NCBI RefSeq assembly: GCF_013425765.1
Contig: NZ_JACCJZ010000001.1
Coordinates: 1 to 64,000, forward strand
DNA length: 64,000 nucleotides
Source: Luteimonas deserti
GTDB lineage: Bacteria > Pseudomonadota > Gammaproteobacteria > Xanthomonadales > Xanthomonadaceae
Reading direction: 5' to 3'
Both the position numbers and the translations under genes were made by a program. Below, piece after piece: positions 9,784-17,789 of the stretch (position 1 is the stretch's first letter; each line of letters begins with the position of its first letter). The notes beneath the pieces were generated by a model that searched no databases, was not told the origin of the DNA, and was given only the letters and a program-made list of their open reading frames with translations.

Positions 9784-10797
9784 TCAGTGATAGCCGGCGT
9801 CGGCGGCCACCTTGCCGCGGAACACCCGGTACGACCACGCCGTGTACCCGAGGATCAGCGGCAGCAGGAACACCAGGCCGACCAGCACGAAGGTCTGCGA
9901 CGACGGCGGCGAGGCCGCCTCCCAGATGCTCAATGACGGCGGAACGATGTTGGGCCAGATGCCGAGCACCAGTCCGGCGAAGCCGAGCGCGAAGAAGCTC
10001 AGCGTCAGCAGGAACGGTCGCGCATCGCGGCCCTCGTGCATCGCCGAGCGCCACAGCCAGACCGCATTGACCAGCGCCAGGGCCGGCACCGGCGCCAGCC
10101 ACCAGAAATTCCCACCCTCGAACCAGCGCGCCATGATCCGCGAATCGAGGAATGGCAGCCATGCACTGACCAGGCCCATGAAGAGCGTCACGAGCACCAC
10201 CAGCGGCCGCGCGAGCCTGCGCGCGATCTGCTGGAGCCGGCCCTCGGTCTTGAGGATCAGCCAGCCGCTGCCGAGCAGCGCATAGCCGGCCACCACCGCC
10301 GCCCCCGTCATCATCGCGAACGGACTGAACCAATCCAGCGCGCCCCCGGCGTACTTGCCTTCCTGGAGCGGCATGCCCTCCACCAGCGCGCCGAGGATCA
10401 CCCCCTGCGCGAACGCCGTCAGCAGCGAACCCACCGCGAACGCCGCGCCCCAGAAGCGCTTGCCGCGCTGCGCCTTGAAGCGGAACTCGAACGCGACGCC
10501 GCGGAACACCAGCGCGATCAGCATCAGCAGCACCGGTAGATACAGCGCCGACAGGATGATCGCGTAGGCGCGTGGAAACGCCGCCAGCAATCCCACACCG
10601 CCCATCACCAGCCAGGTCTCGTTGCCGTCCCAGATCGGTGCCGCCGTCGTCATCATGTGGTCGAGTTGTTTGCCGTCCTCGGCAAACGGGGCGAGTACGC
10701 CGAGGCCGAGCACGAAGCCGTCGAGCAGGACGTACATCAGCACGCCGAAGCCGATCACGCCGAACCAGATCACCGGCAGCACCGTCGCCAGATCCAT
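9784..10797 (-). CDS. cydB: cytochrome bd-type quinol oxidase subunit II
   Basis: 337 residues, polytopic inner-membrane subunit of cytochrome bd/CIO oxidase. The start is ATG at 10797 (MDLATVLPVIWFGVIGFGVL), placed 1 nt into the cydA stop codon (TGATG junction), so translation is coupled. The family blocks LDGFVLGLGVLAPF, IWDGNETWLVMGGVGLLAAFP and FRFKAQRGKRFWGAAFAVGS are present, as are about nine hydrophobic helices and the C-terminal IWPNIVPPSLSIWEAASP block. Only 96 bp separate cydB from the start of the YcgL gene on the same strand. This leaves no room for a separate cydX-type small subunit downstream. Confidence 0.95.
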   Translation of the reverse strand: MDLATVLPVIWFGVIGFGVLMYVLLDGFVLGLGVLAPFAEDGKQLDHMMTTAAPIWDGNETWLVMGGVGLLAAFPRAYAIILSALYLPVLLMLIALVFRGVAFEFRFKAQRGKRFWGAAFAVGSLLTAFAQGVILGALVEGMPLQEGKYAGGALDWFSPFAMMTGAAVVAGYALLGSGWLILKTEGRLQQIARRLARPLVVLVTLFMGLVSAWLPFLDSRIMARWFEGGNFWWLAPVPALALVNAVWLWRSAMHEGRDARPFLLTLSFFALGFAGLVLGIWPNIVPPSLSIWEAASPPSSQTFVLVGLVFLLPLILGYTAWSYRVFRGKVAADAGYH

Positions 10798-12194
10798 CAG
10801 TCGTCTCCCACCGGGCCGTCGGCCGCCGAGATCGGCCGCATCGGCGTGCGCTCGCCCTCGTCGTGGTCTGGACCGTCGTCGAAGGGTTGCGGCCCGGTGC
10901 GGATCATCTTCAGGATGTAGCCGCTGCCCGCGCCGAACACCACGGCATAGGCCGCAAGGAATGCGCCGAGCGAGATCATCACACTGACCCGGTCGATGTC
11001 GCTCACCGCATCGGCGGTGCGCAACAGGCCCTGGATCACCCAGGGCTGGCGCCCCATCTCGACGACGATCCAGCCGGCCAGCACCGCGACGAAACCCGAC
11101 GGCGCCATGAGCCGCCAGCCGTCGAGCAACAGGCGCGATTCGAACAACCTGCCGCGCCGCCAGGCCCACAGCGACACGACCGTGAGCAGCAACATCGCCA
11201 TGCCGATCCCGACCATCACCCGGAACGCGAAGAACACCGGCGCGACGGGTGGCCGCTCGTCGCGCGGCACCGCGGTCAACGGTTCGATCGTGCCGTCCCA
11301 GCTGTGGGTAAGAATGAGGCTGCCCAGGCGCGGGATCGCGACCTCGTAGCGGTTGCGCTCGGCGTCCGCATCGGGAAGCGCGAACACCACCAGCGGAACA
11401 CCCTCGCCGGGCTCGCCGTGGTGCCAATGACCTTCCATCGCGGCGAGTTTGACCGGCTGGACTTCGCCGGTCTTGAGCCCGTGCAGGTCGCCCACGACGA
11501 TCTGCAGCGGAACGGTGATCGCTGCGAACGCGACCGCGAGCTTGAGCATCCGCGTGGCCGCGTCAACGTGTTCGCCGCGGCGCAGATACCAGGCCGCCAC
11601 CCCGCCGATGACGAAGCACGTGGTGATGAACGCCGCCAGCACCATGTGGCCGAGGCGGTAGGGAAATGACGGGTTGAAGATGATCGACAGCCACTCCACG
11701 GGGTGGAACGCGCCGTCGACGATCTCGAAGCCGGCAGGCGTGTGCAGCCAGCTGTTGGCCGAGAGGATCCAGAACGTCGAGATCAGCGTGCCCACGGCCA
11801 CGAGGCAGGTGGACATGAAATGCAGCTTCTCCGACACGCGTCCCCAGCCGAACAGCATCACACCGAGGAAACTCGCTTCGAGAAAGAACGCGGTCAGCAC
11901 CTCGTAGCTCAGCAGCGGTCCGAGGATGTTGCCGGCCTGCGCACTGAGCACCGACCAGTTGGTGCCGAGCTGGAAGCTCATGACGATGCCCGACACCACG
12001 CCCATGCCGAAGGACACGGCGAAGATCCGCATCCAGAAGAAGTACAGCTCGCGCCACACCGGGTCCCGCGTGCGCAGCCAGCGGAACTCCAGGAACGCCA
12101 GCCAGCTCGACAGGCCGATCGTGAAGGCTGGAAACAGCACGTGGAAGGAGATCACGAATCCGAACTGGATCCGCGACAGCAGCAGGGCGTCCAA
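10797..12194 (-). CDS. cydA: cytochrome bd-type quinol oxidase subunit I (CioA-like)
   Basis: About 465 residues, haem-bearing subunit I that oxidises quinol and reduces O2 to water without proton pumping. Landmarks: SRIQFGFVISFHVLFP (haem b595 His), EVLTAFFLEASFLGVMLFGW, SFPYRLGHMVLAAF (haem b558 His) and the quinol-site motif GWIVVEMGRQPW. The Q-loop is short, as in cyanide-insensitive (CIO-type) oxidases. Start: I prefer TTG at 12194 (MDALLLSRIQFGF), with GGAG 6 nt upstream, because family members begin close to LLSRIQF; an in-frame ATG at 12251 would add 19 unrelated residues. It is divergent from the S9 peptidase gene and overlaps cydB by 1 nt. Confidence 0.92.
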   Translation of the reverse strand: MDALLLSRIQFGFVISFHVLFPAFTIGLSSWLAFLEFRWLRTRDPVWRELYFFWMRIFAVSFGMGVVSGIVMSFQLGTNWSVLSAQAGNILGPLLSYEVLTAFFLEASFLGVMLFGWGRVSEKLHFMSTCLVAVGTLISTFWILSANSWLHTPAGFEIVDGAFHPVEWLSIIFNPSFPYRLGHMVLAAFITTCFVIGGVAAWYLRRGEHVDAATRMLKLAVAFAAITVPLQIVVGDLHGLKTGEVQPVKLAAMEGHWHHGEPGEGVPLVVFALPDADAERNRYEVAIPRLGSLILTHSWDGTIEPLTAVPRDERPPVAPVFFAFRVMVGIGMAMLLLTVVSLWAWRRGRLFESRLLLDGWRLMAPSGFVAVLAGWIVVEMGRQPWVIQGLLRTADAVSDIDRVSVMISLGAFLAAYAVVFGAGSGYILKMIRTGPQPFDDGPDHDEGERTPMRPISAADGPVGDD

Positions 12195-12346
12195 CGCAGG
12201 CTCCGGATCGGGGGCGCCGGCAGTCTGCGGGCCCCGACGTGAAAACGGCATGCGGCACGTCGTCGCGCGACACGGCGTCGCACATCGGGCCGTGTTCCAC
12301 GCCCCGGCCATGACCTTCGCCAGAGCGACCCTCCGGCACGCGCCGG

Positions 12347-12352
12347 TACACT
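12347..12352 (+). promoter_or_regulatory. putative -10 element (TACACT) of the S9 peptidase gene
   Basis: TACACT lies 30 bp before the ATG at 12383. The same hexamer, followed by a similar G+C string, lies 26 bp before the second S9 gene (47589-47594). No good -35 hexamer is visible at either site, so this is a tentative assignment. Confidence 0.35.
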
Positions 12353-12382
12353 GCGCGCTTCCTTCCGTCCACGGACCTGCCG

Positions 12383-14752
12383 ATGCGTCGTCTGTCGCTG
12401 CCCTGGGTGCTGGCCTGCGCCCTCGTTTCGCCCCTTGCCCTCGCGCAACCCGCGCAGACCCTCACGATGGCGCGGATCATGGACGATCCCGACTGGATCG
12501 GTCCGCCGGTGGAATCGGCGTGGTGGAGCTGGGACGGCAGCCGCGCCTATTTCACCCGCAAGCGCGAGGGCGCGACGATCCGCGACACCTGGGTGCAGCC
12601 GATCGCCGGCGGCGCTGCGACACGGCTCGACGACGCCGCTCGCGCCGACCTCGACGCGCAGAATCCGATCATCGACGCCACCCGCACGCGGATGGCCTTC
12701 GTGCGCAACGGCGACGTCTTCGTGCGCGATCTGCGCACCGGCCAGCTCACCCAGATCACCCGTACCGAAGCGCCCGAGGCGCAGCCGCAATGGACGATGG
12801 CCGGTGGCCTGGTCTGGCGCGCCGGGACCGACTGGTACGGCTGGGAGCCGCAGCGTGGCGTGGCGCAGATCGCCAGCCTCAAGGCCGAGGACGATCCGGC
12901 CAAGCCGCCGCCGGCCGACGATCTGCGCGAGCGTCAGCTGCGCATGATCGAGACCCTGCGCGTGGAGCGCGACCGCCGCGACGCGCAGCGCATGCAGGCC
13001 GAGGCATGGCGCCGCGTCGATCCGACCCGTCCGGCCGCGCCTGCCTTTCTCGGCAAGAACGTCACCATCGCCGGCAGCGCGCTGTCGCCCGCCGGCGACC
13101 GCCTGATCGTCGTCACCGCGCCCAAGGGCGGCAACGAGGGCCAGGCCGGCAAGATGCCGCGCTACGTCACCGAATCGGGCTACGAGGAGTTCGAGGACGT
13201 GCGCACGCGCGTCGGCCGCAATGATCCGCTGCCGCACACGTTGTGGCTGGTGGACGTGGGCAGCGGCCAGGTCCGCGAGCTGAAGACCGATGGGCTTCCG
13301 GGCATCGGCACCGACCCGCTGGCCAGCCTGCGCCGCGCCGCCGGCAAGGACGCGCTGAGCGGCAATCGCCCGGTGCGCCTGGAGATCGACGGCCGCGGCG
13401 GTGGCGGCGGTGCGATCCGCTGGAGCGACGACGGCCGATCGGTTGCGATCTCGATCCATTCGGTCGACAACAAGGACCGCTGGCTGGCGACGGTCGACCT
13501 GGCCGGCGCCACACTGCAATCGCGCCACCGGCTCACCGACCCGGCCTGGATCAACTGGGATTTCAACGAGTTCGGCTGGCTGCCGGACAACCGCACGCTG
13601 TGGTTCCTGTCCGAGGAATCGGGCTACTCGCACCTCTACCTCAGCGACGGCAGCCGCTCGCGTGCGCTGACCTCGGGCCGCTGGGAAGTCTCCTCGCCGG
13701 TGATGTCGCGTGACGGCAGCCGCTTCTTCTTCATGTGCAACCGGCAGTGGCCGGGCCGGTACGAGGTCTGCAGCGCGGCCGGCGGTGAAGTCGCCGAAAT
13801 CACGTCGAGCGGCGGCATCGAGGACTTCGTGCTGTCGCCCGACGAAAGCCGCCTGCTGCTGCGCCATTCGTCGAGCTACACCCCGCCGCAGGTGGCGGTG
13901 GCCGACGTCAACGGCGGCGAACTGCGCGTGCTCACCGACACCCGCACCGAGGCCTTCAAGGCCCACGACTGGCTGCAGCCCGAGTACGTGCAGATTCCGT
14001 CCAAGCACGGTGCGGGCACGGTCTGGGGCAAGTTCTACGCGCCCGAGACCTACGAGCCGGGCCGCCAGTACCCGGTCGTGCTGTTCGTGCACGGCGCCGG
14101 CTACCTGCAGAACGTCCACGACCGCTACCCCACCTACTTCCGCGAGCAGATGTTCCACAACCTGCTCGTGCAGCAGGGTTACCTCGTGCTGGACCTCGAC
14201 TTCCGCGCCTCCAGCGGCTACGGCCGCGACTGGCGCACGGCGATCTACCGGCAGATGGGCCATCCGGAACTCGAGGACTATCTCGACGGCATCGACTGGC
14301 TGGTCGACAACCACCAGGCCGACCGCGGCCGCGTCGGCATCTACGGCGGCAGCTACGGCGGCTTCATGACGTTCATGGCGCTGTTCCGCGAGCCGGGCAC
14401 GTTCAAGGCCGGCGCCGCATTGCGCCCGGTCACCGACTGGTCGCAGTACAACCACGCCTACACCGCCAACATCCTCAACACGCCCGACATCGATCCCGAG
14501 GCCTACGCCAAATCCTCGCCGATGGAATACGCCGACCGCCTGCAGGACCACCTGCTGATCGCGCACGGCATGATCGACGACAACGTGTTCTACAAGGACT
14601 CGGTGATGATGGCCCAGCGCCTGATCGAGCTGCGCAAGGACAAGTGGGAGCTGGCGAGCTATCCGCTCGAGCGCCACGCCTACCAGCACCCGGCCTCATG
14701 GTACGACCAGTACCGCCGCATCCATGAGCTGTTCGAGCGCACGCTGAAGTGA
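12383..14752 (+). CDS. S9 family prolyl oligopeptidase / dipeptidyl-peptidase IV-like, secreted
   Basis: 789 residues. The signal peptide (MRRLSLPWVLACALVSPLAL) has likely cleavage after ALA. An N-terminal beta-propeller (residues ~45-540, WSWDGSRAYF, SPDESRLLLRHSS) precedes an alpha/beta-hydrolase domain. Catalytic triad by position: Ser657 in GGSYGGFM, Asp732 in HGMIDDNV, His765 in LERHAY. Family S9 enzymes cleave short peptides after Pro or Ala; a clear Glu-Glu DPP-IV N-terminus clamp is not as obvious here as in the second S9 gene of the window, so exact specificity is uncertain. Its stop overlaps the next gene's GTG start (GTGA), so the two form an operon. Confidence 0.88.
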   Translation: MRRLSLPWVLACALVSPLALAQPAQTLTMARIMDDPDWIGPPVESAWWSWDGSRAYFTRKREGATIRDTWVQPIAGGAATRLDDAARADLDAQNPIIDATRTRMAFVRNGDVFVRDLRTGQLTQITRTEAPEAQPQWTMAGGLVWRAGTDWYGWEPQRGVAQIASLKAEDDPAKPPPADDLRERQLRMIETLRVERDRRDAQRMQAEAWRRVDPTRPAAPAFLGKNVTIAGSALSPAGDRLIVVTAPKGGNEGQAGKMPRYVTESGYEEFEDVRTRVGRNDPLPHTLWLVDVGSGQVRELKTDGLPGIGTDPLASLRRAAGKDALSGNRPVRLEIDGRGGGGGAIRWSDDGRSVAISIHSVDNKDRWLATVDLAGATLQSRHRLTDPAWINWDFNEFGWLPDNRTLWFLSEESGYSHLYLSDGSRSRALTSGRWEVSSPVMSRDGSRFFFMCNRQWPGRYEVCSAAGGEVAEITSSGGIEDFVLSPDESRLLLRHSSSYTPPQVAVADVNGGELRVLTDTRTEAFKAHDWLQPEYVQIPSKHGAGTVWGKFYAPETYEPGRQYPVVLFVHGAGYLQNVHDRYPTYFREQMFHNLLVQQGYLVLDLDFRASSGYGRDWRTAIYRQMGHPELEDYLDGIDWLVDNHQADRGRVGIYGGSYGGFMTFMALFREPGTFKAGAALRPVTDWSQYNHAYTANILNTPDIDPEAYAKSSPMEYADRLQDHLLIAHGMIDDNVFYKDSVMMAQRLIELRKDKWELASYPLERHAYQHPASWYDQYRRIHELFERTLK

Positions 14753-15228
14753 CTGCGCCCGGCCCGTTGCCGGCCGTCGAGCTGCTGCGGCCGTCGCCGT
14801 GGAAGATGCTCGCGCTGCTGGCGATCTCGGCCGGGTTCGTGTGGATGGCACTCGTCATCGGCGAGCGCCATCTGCTGATCGCATGGCTGTGCGGTGGATT
14901 TTTCGGGCTTTGCAGCGTGGTCGCACTGGTGTCGCTGCTACCCGGTGCGAACCATCTGCGGCTCGATGCCGACGGCATCGAGTTGCGCTCGCTGTTCCGG
15001 GTCACTCGCTGGGCCTGGCGCGACGTCGTGCGTTTCGGCCCCACGCGCGTGGGCCTGCACACGATGGTCGGCATCGACTTCGCCGAACACGTGGAGGCCG
15101 CGGCGCGTCTGCGCCGTGTCAATCGCGGCCTGACCGGCTTCGACGGTGCCCTGCCCGACACCTACGGGCACCGCGCCGTGGATCTCGCGGCCAAGCTGGA
15201 GACCTGGCGCCGCGCCTGCAGCCGATGA
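14749..15228 (+). CDS. small membrane protein, PH-like domain (hypothetical)
   Basis: 159 residues, GTG start at 14749 overlapping the TGA of the S9 peptidase by 4 nt, so probably translationally coupled. Two hydrophobic helices (residues ~20-37 and ~45-65, LLAISAGFVWMALVIG and GGFFGLCSVVALVSLLPG) precede a cytoplasmic module with LRLDADGIELRSLFRVTRWAWRD, here in pieces HLRLDADGIELRS and TRWAWRDVVRFGP. That pattern is typical of bacterial PH-like domain proteins of the STM3941 type. No enzymatic motif is seen. The coupling suggests a role linked to the peptidase or simply co-expression. Confidence 0.7.
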   Translation: MTAPGPLPAVELLRPSPWKMLALLAISAGFVWMALVIGERHLLIAWLCGGFFGLCSVVALVSLLPGANHLRLDADGIELRSLFRVTRWAWRDVVRFGPTRVGLHTMVGIDFAEHVEAAARLRRVNRGLTGFDGALPDTYGHRAVDLAAKLETWRRACSR

Positions 15229-15743
15229 CCCGCACAGAGCGCGCTCGCGCGCGAAGCCGCGTCACCACTCGGATCTGCGCGCGCGGCCGCGCGGCTATAC
15301 CGCCGCCATCGGTCGTGCCCGGGACGCATGCGACCCACGCGCCACCCGTCGCCCTTCGGTTCGATCAGGTCGCTGCACGCGGGACACCTTCGCCGCGCGC
15401 CGGACCGCGCGATCGAAGCGGACATCCGGCGCCACGTCGGCATCCGACAAGCACGCGGGAGGACGCTCGCACGCGAAGGCGCCTTCCCGGCAGAGCCTCG
15501 CGTGCACGCGCGCCTGCACCGGCGCCGGTGTCCTGAGCGTGGCGCGTGCAGAACAAGCGCCACGCGTCGTTTCCCGGTTCGAGCAGGGAGCGGGAGACCC
15601 GATACCCGCCGTCGCCGCCCTGCACCGCGCGATCGGACCGGACATGCGGCGTGCACCCGTCCAAGGCCCAAGGAGCGCGCTCGCGCGCGACGGGCCTCAC
15701 CGGCCGAGGCCCGCGCGCGCAGCCACGTTCCGACACCGCCGCC
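15229..15743. repeat. 0.5-kb gene-free stretch with degenerate direct repeats
   Basis: No coding sequence is convincing here on either strand. Two direct repeat pairs are visible. An exact 18-mer (GAGCGCGCTCGCGCGCGA) occurs at 15237-15254 and 15673-15690. A 28-nt element (ACCGCGCGATCG...CGGACAT.CGGCG) occurs at 15404-15431 and 15624-15651 with 25 of 28 matches. The regular spacing suggests an old partial duplication or a degraded intergenic repeat family. The right end leads into the hemF promoter. Confidence 0.5.
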
Positions 15744-15785
15744 ATTGATCACGATCAATGTCGCCATGGCCGCCCCGCCTACAAT
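15744..15785 (+). promoter_or_regulatory. ANR/FNR box and -10 element of hemF
   Basis: A perfect FNR/ANR palindrome TTGATCACGATCAA (15745-15758, extended to ATTGAT...ATCAAT at 15744-15759) is centred at 15751.5. A -10-like TACAAT follows at 15780-15785. The inferred transcription start is 15792-15793, which places the box at about -41, the class II activation position. The hemF ATG is at 15792, so the mRNA is predicted to be leaderless or nearly so. In Pseudomonas aeruginosa hemF is known to be under Anr control, which supports the reading. Confidence 0.75.
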
Positions 15786-15791
15786 GGCGCC

Positions 15792-16703
15792 ATGACCACT
15801 TTCGACAGCGTCCGCGACTATCTGACCGGCCTGCAGGACCGCATCTGCCGCGACATCGAGCAGGCCGACAGCCAGGCCCGCTTCACCGAAGACCTGTGGC
15901 AGCGCGCGGAAGGCGGCGGCGGCCGCACGCGCGTGTTGCGCGATGGTGCCGTGTTCGAGCAGGCCGGCATCGGTTTTTCCGACGTCTCCGGGACCGCGCT
16001 GCCGCCCTCGGCCAGCGCCAACCGCCCCGAACTCGCCGGTGCGTCGTGGCGTGCCTGCGGCGTGTCGCTGGTGTTCCATCCCCGCAATCCCTACCTGCCG
16101 ACCACGCATGCCAACGTGCGTCACTTCCATGCGGTGCGCGACGGCGAGACCGTCGCCTGGTGGTTCGGCGGCGGCTTCGACCTCACGCCCTTCTATCCGT
16201 TCGACGAGGACGTGCAGCACTGGCACCGCACCGCGCGCGATCTGTGCCGCCCCTTCGGCGGCGACGACCGCTACGACGCCCACAAACGCTGGTGCGACGA
16301 TTACTTCTTCCTGCGTCACCGCAACGAGACCCGCGGCGTGGGCGGCCTGTTCTTCGACGACCTGCATGGTGACTTCGACACGGACTTCGCCTACATGCGC
16401 GCAGTCGGCGACGGCTTCCTCGATGCCTATCTGCCGATCGTCGGGCGCCGCAAGGACACGCCGTACGGCGAGCGCGAGCGCGAGTTCCAGTTGTACCGGC
16501 GCGGCCGCTACGTCGAATTCAACCTGGTCTACGACCGCGGCACGCTGTTCGGGCTGCAGTCCGGCGGCCGGGCCGAATCGATCCTGATGAGCCTGCCGCC
16601 ACGCGTGCGCTGGGAATACGGCTACACGCCGGAGGCCGGCAGCGACGAGGCCCGCCTGCTCGATTATCTGCGCCCACGCGACTGGCTGTCCGAATCGGCT
16701 TGA
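15792..16703 (+). CDS. hemF: oxygen-dependent coproporphyrinogen III oxidase
   Basis: 303 residues, the normal length for HemF. It uses O2 to decarboxylate two propionates of coproporphyrinogen III to give protoporphyrinogen IX in haem synthesis, as a cytosolic dimer. Conserved blocks: [30 protein letters not shown] (in parts [14 protein letters not shown]), [52 protein letters not shown] and [12 protein letters not shown]. The ATG at 15792 follows the -10 element by 6 nt with no Shine-Dalgarno, hence leaderless initiation is likely. Its stop overlaps the TTG of the pseudouridine synthase gene (TTGA). Confidence 0.96.
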   Translation: MTTFDSVRDYLTGLQDRICRDIEQADSQARFTEDLWQRAEGGGGRTRVLRDGAVFEQAGIGFSDVSGTALPPSASANRPELAGASWRACGVSLVFHPRNPYLPTTHANVRHFHAVRDGETVAWWFGGGFDLTPFYPFDEDVQHWHRTARDLCRPFGGDDRYDAHKRWCDDYFFLRHRNETRGVGGLFFDDLHGDFDTDFAYMRAVGDGFLDAYLPIVGRRKDTPYGEREREFQLYRRGRYVEFNLVYDRGTLFGLQSGGRAESILMSLPPRVRWEYGYTPEAGSDEARLLDYLRPRDWLSESA

Positions 16704-17389
16704 GCGCCTCGCCTTCATCGCGCATGCATCCCGAAGTGGAGCCGGAAGGTCTGCGGATCCTGTTCGCCGACGCCTGCCTGCTGGCGTTCGACAAGCCCGC
16801 GGGCCTGCTCTCGGTACCCGGACGCGGCGCGGACAAGTACGACAGTCTCGCCACCCGCGCCGTGGCCCGATGGTCGGACGCGCGTGTCGTCCACCGCCTC
16901 GACATGGCGACATCCGGAGTGATCGTGTTCGCGCGAGGGGCCGAGGCGCAGCGCGCCCTAGGCGCAGCGTTCGCAGCGCGCGAGGTGCAGAAGCACTATG
17001 TCGCCGTGGTGACCGGTTCGCTGGCACGGAATGCCGGCCAGATCGATCTGCCTTTGGCCGCGGACTGGCCGAACCGGCCGCGCCAGCGGGTGGATGCGGA
17101 ACGTGGGAAGTCCGCGCTCACGCGCTGGCACGTCATCCGTTACGAGACAGGCCCCGACGGCGAGCGTTGCACGCGGGTTGCCCTGACGCCGGTCACCGGC
17201 CGCAGCCACCAGTTGCGGGTGCATCTCAAGGCCATCGGTCACCCGATCCTCGGTGACCCGCTGTACGGGACCGCAGCGGACACCGGTGCCGATGGTGCGC
17301 CGCGGCTCATGCTGCATGCGACGGCTCTCAGCCTCGCGCACCCTGGCGATGGGCGCCCGCTGACGATGCACTCGCCCGTGCCGTTCTAG
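16700..17389 (+). CDS. RluA-family pseudouridine synthase
   Basis: Converts specific uridines in rRNA and/or tRNA to pseudouridine. It holds the family signature [16 protein letters not shown] (catalytic Asp in HRLD), the N-terminal block [17 protein letters not shown], the C-terminal block [18 protein letters not shown], and [10 protein letters not shown]. At 229 (or 221) residues with no S4 domain it matches the short RluA type, whose E. coli member acts on 23S rRNA and tRNA. TTG at 16700 overlaps the hemF stop; the alternative is ATG at 16724 (MHPEVEPEG), which matches the family N-terminus about equally well. No good ribosome-binding site distinguishes them. Confidence 0.88.
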   Translation: MSASPSSRMHPEVEPEGLRILFADACLLAFDKPAGLLSVPGRGADKYDSLATRAVARWSDARVVHRLDMATSGVIVFARGAEAQRALGAAFAAREVQKHYVAVVTGSLARNAGQIDLPLAADWPNRPRQRVDAERGKSALTRWHVIRYETGPDGERCTRVALTPVTGRSHQLRVHLKAIGHPILGDPLYGTAADTGADGAPRLMLHATALSLAHPGDGRPLTMHSPVPF

Positions 17390-17480
17390 CGAAGGCGCTT
17401 GCCAACATCCCGCCTGCGGGTCACGAGACCGGCTCGACGCGCGATGCGCAGCGGCCCACACGGGCCCGGATCACGCGCAT

Positions 17481-17516
17481 AAAAAAGCCCCGTAGGCAGG
17501 GGGGGCCTACGGGGCT
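17481..17516 (-). terminator. intrinsic terminator with C-rich loop (3' end of the small RNA)
   Basis: An 11-bp stem GCCCCGTAGGC/GCCTACGGGGC (17487-17497 and 17505-17515) plus one A:T pair is followed on the minus strand by six T. On the plus strand no T-run follows, so it terminates leftward transcription only. The 7-nt loop is nearly all C on the RNA. Confidence 0.9.
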
Positions 17517-17600
17517 CGGGAACCAGGCGCGGGGAGACGCCTGTTGGTTCCGGTCGATCACTCCAGGGGAAGGGAGAGATCTGCGACAGACCTTGCATCT
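17481..17600 (-). ncRNA. sX13-like small regulatory RNA downstream of polA
   Basis: Read on the minus strand, the segment folds into consecutive hairpins with C-rich loops. One is ATCTCTCC / GGAGTGAT (17557-17580, loop CTTCCCCT). The second pairs GGAACCA...GGCG with CGCC...TGGTTCC (17519-17551, loop TCTCCCCG). Last comes a terminator hairpin with loop CCCCCCT and a U6 tract ending at 17481. A small stem GACAGA/TCTGTC precedes them. The place is the 400-bp gap just after polA on the same strand, the position of Spot 42 in enterics, ErsA in Pseudomonas and, as I recall, sX13 in Xanthomonas. sX13 is about 115 nt and acts on mRNAs through C-rich loops pairing with G-rich ribosome-binding regions. 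The 5' end is not resolved. Confidence 0.72.
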
Positions 17601-17789
17601 GTCGAGGGACATGAGAACACCCGGGGGATGGATGGTTCGTGAAGATTCGGGTTAATTTTCTGTTGGATTCAGGCCGCATTTACTCCGTTCCAGTCTTTCC
17701 CGGATCCAGTGTTCTGCAGCGCCAGACTCGGCACACAGCCTGTGAGCACGGGGCGGCCTTCGAACAGCCCTAGACGGCGGAAGCGCGGG

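Noticed and set aside
12152..14689. Open frame antisense to the S9 peptidase (845 codons)
   Set aside because: Antisense shadow of a clear S9 gene with complete catalytic triad.
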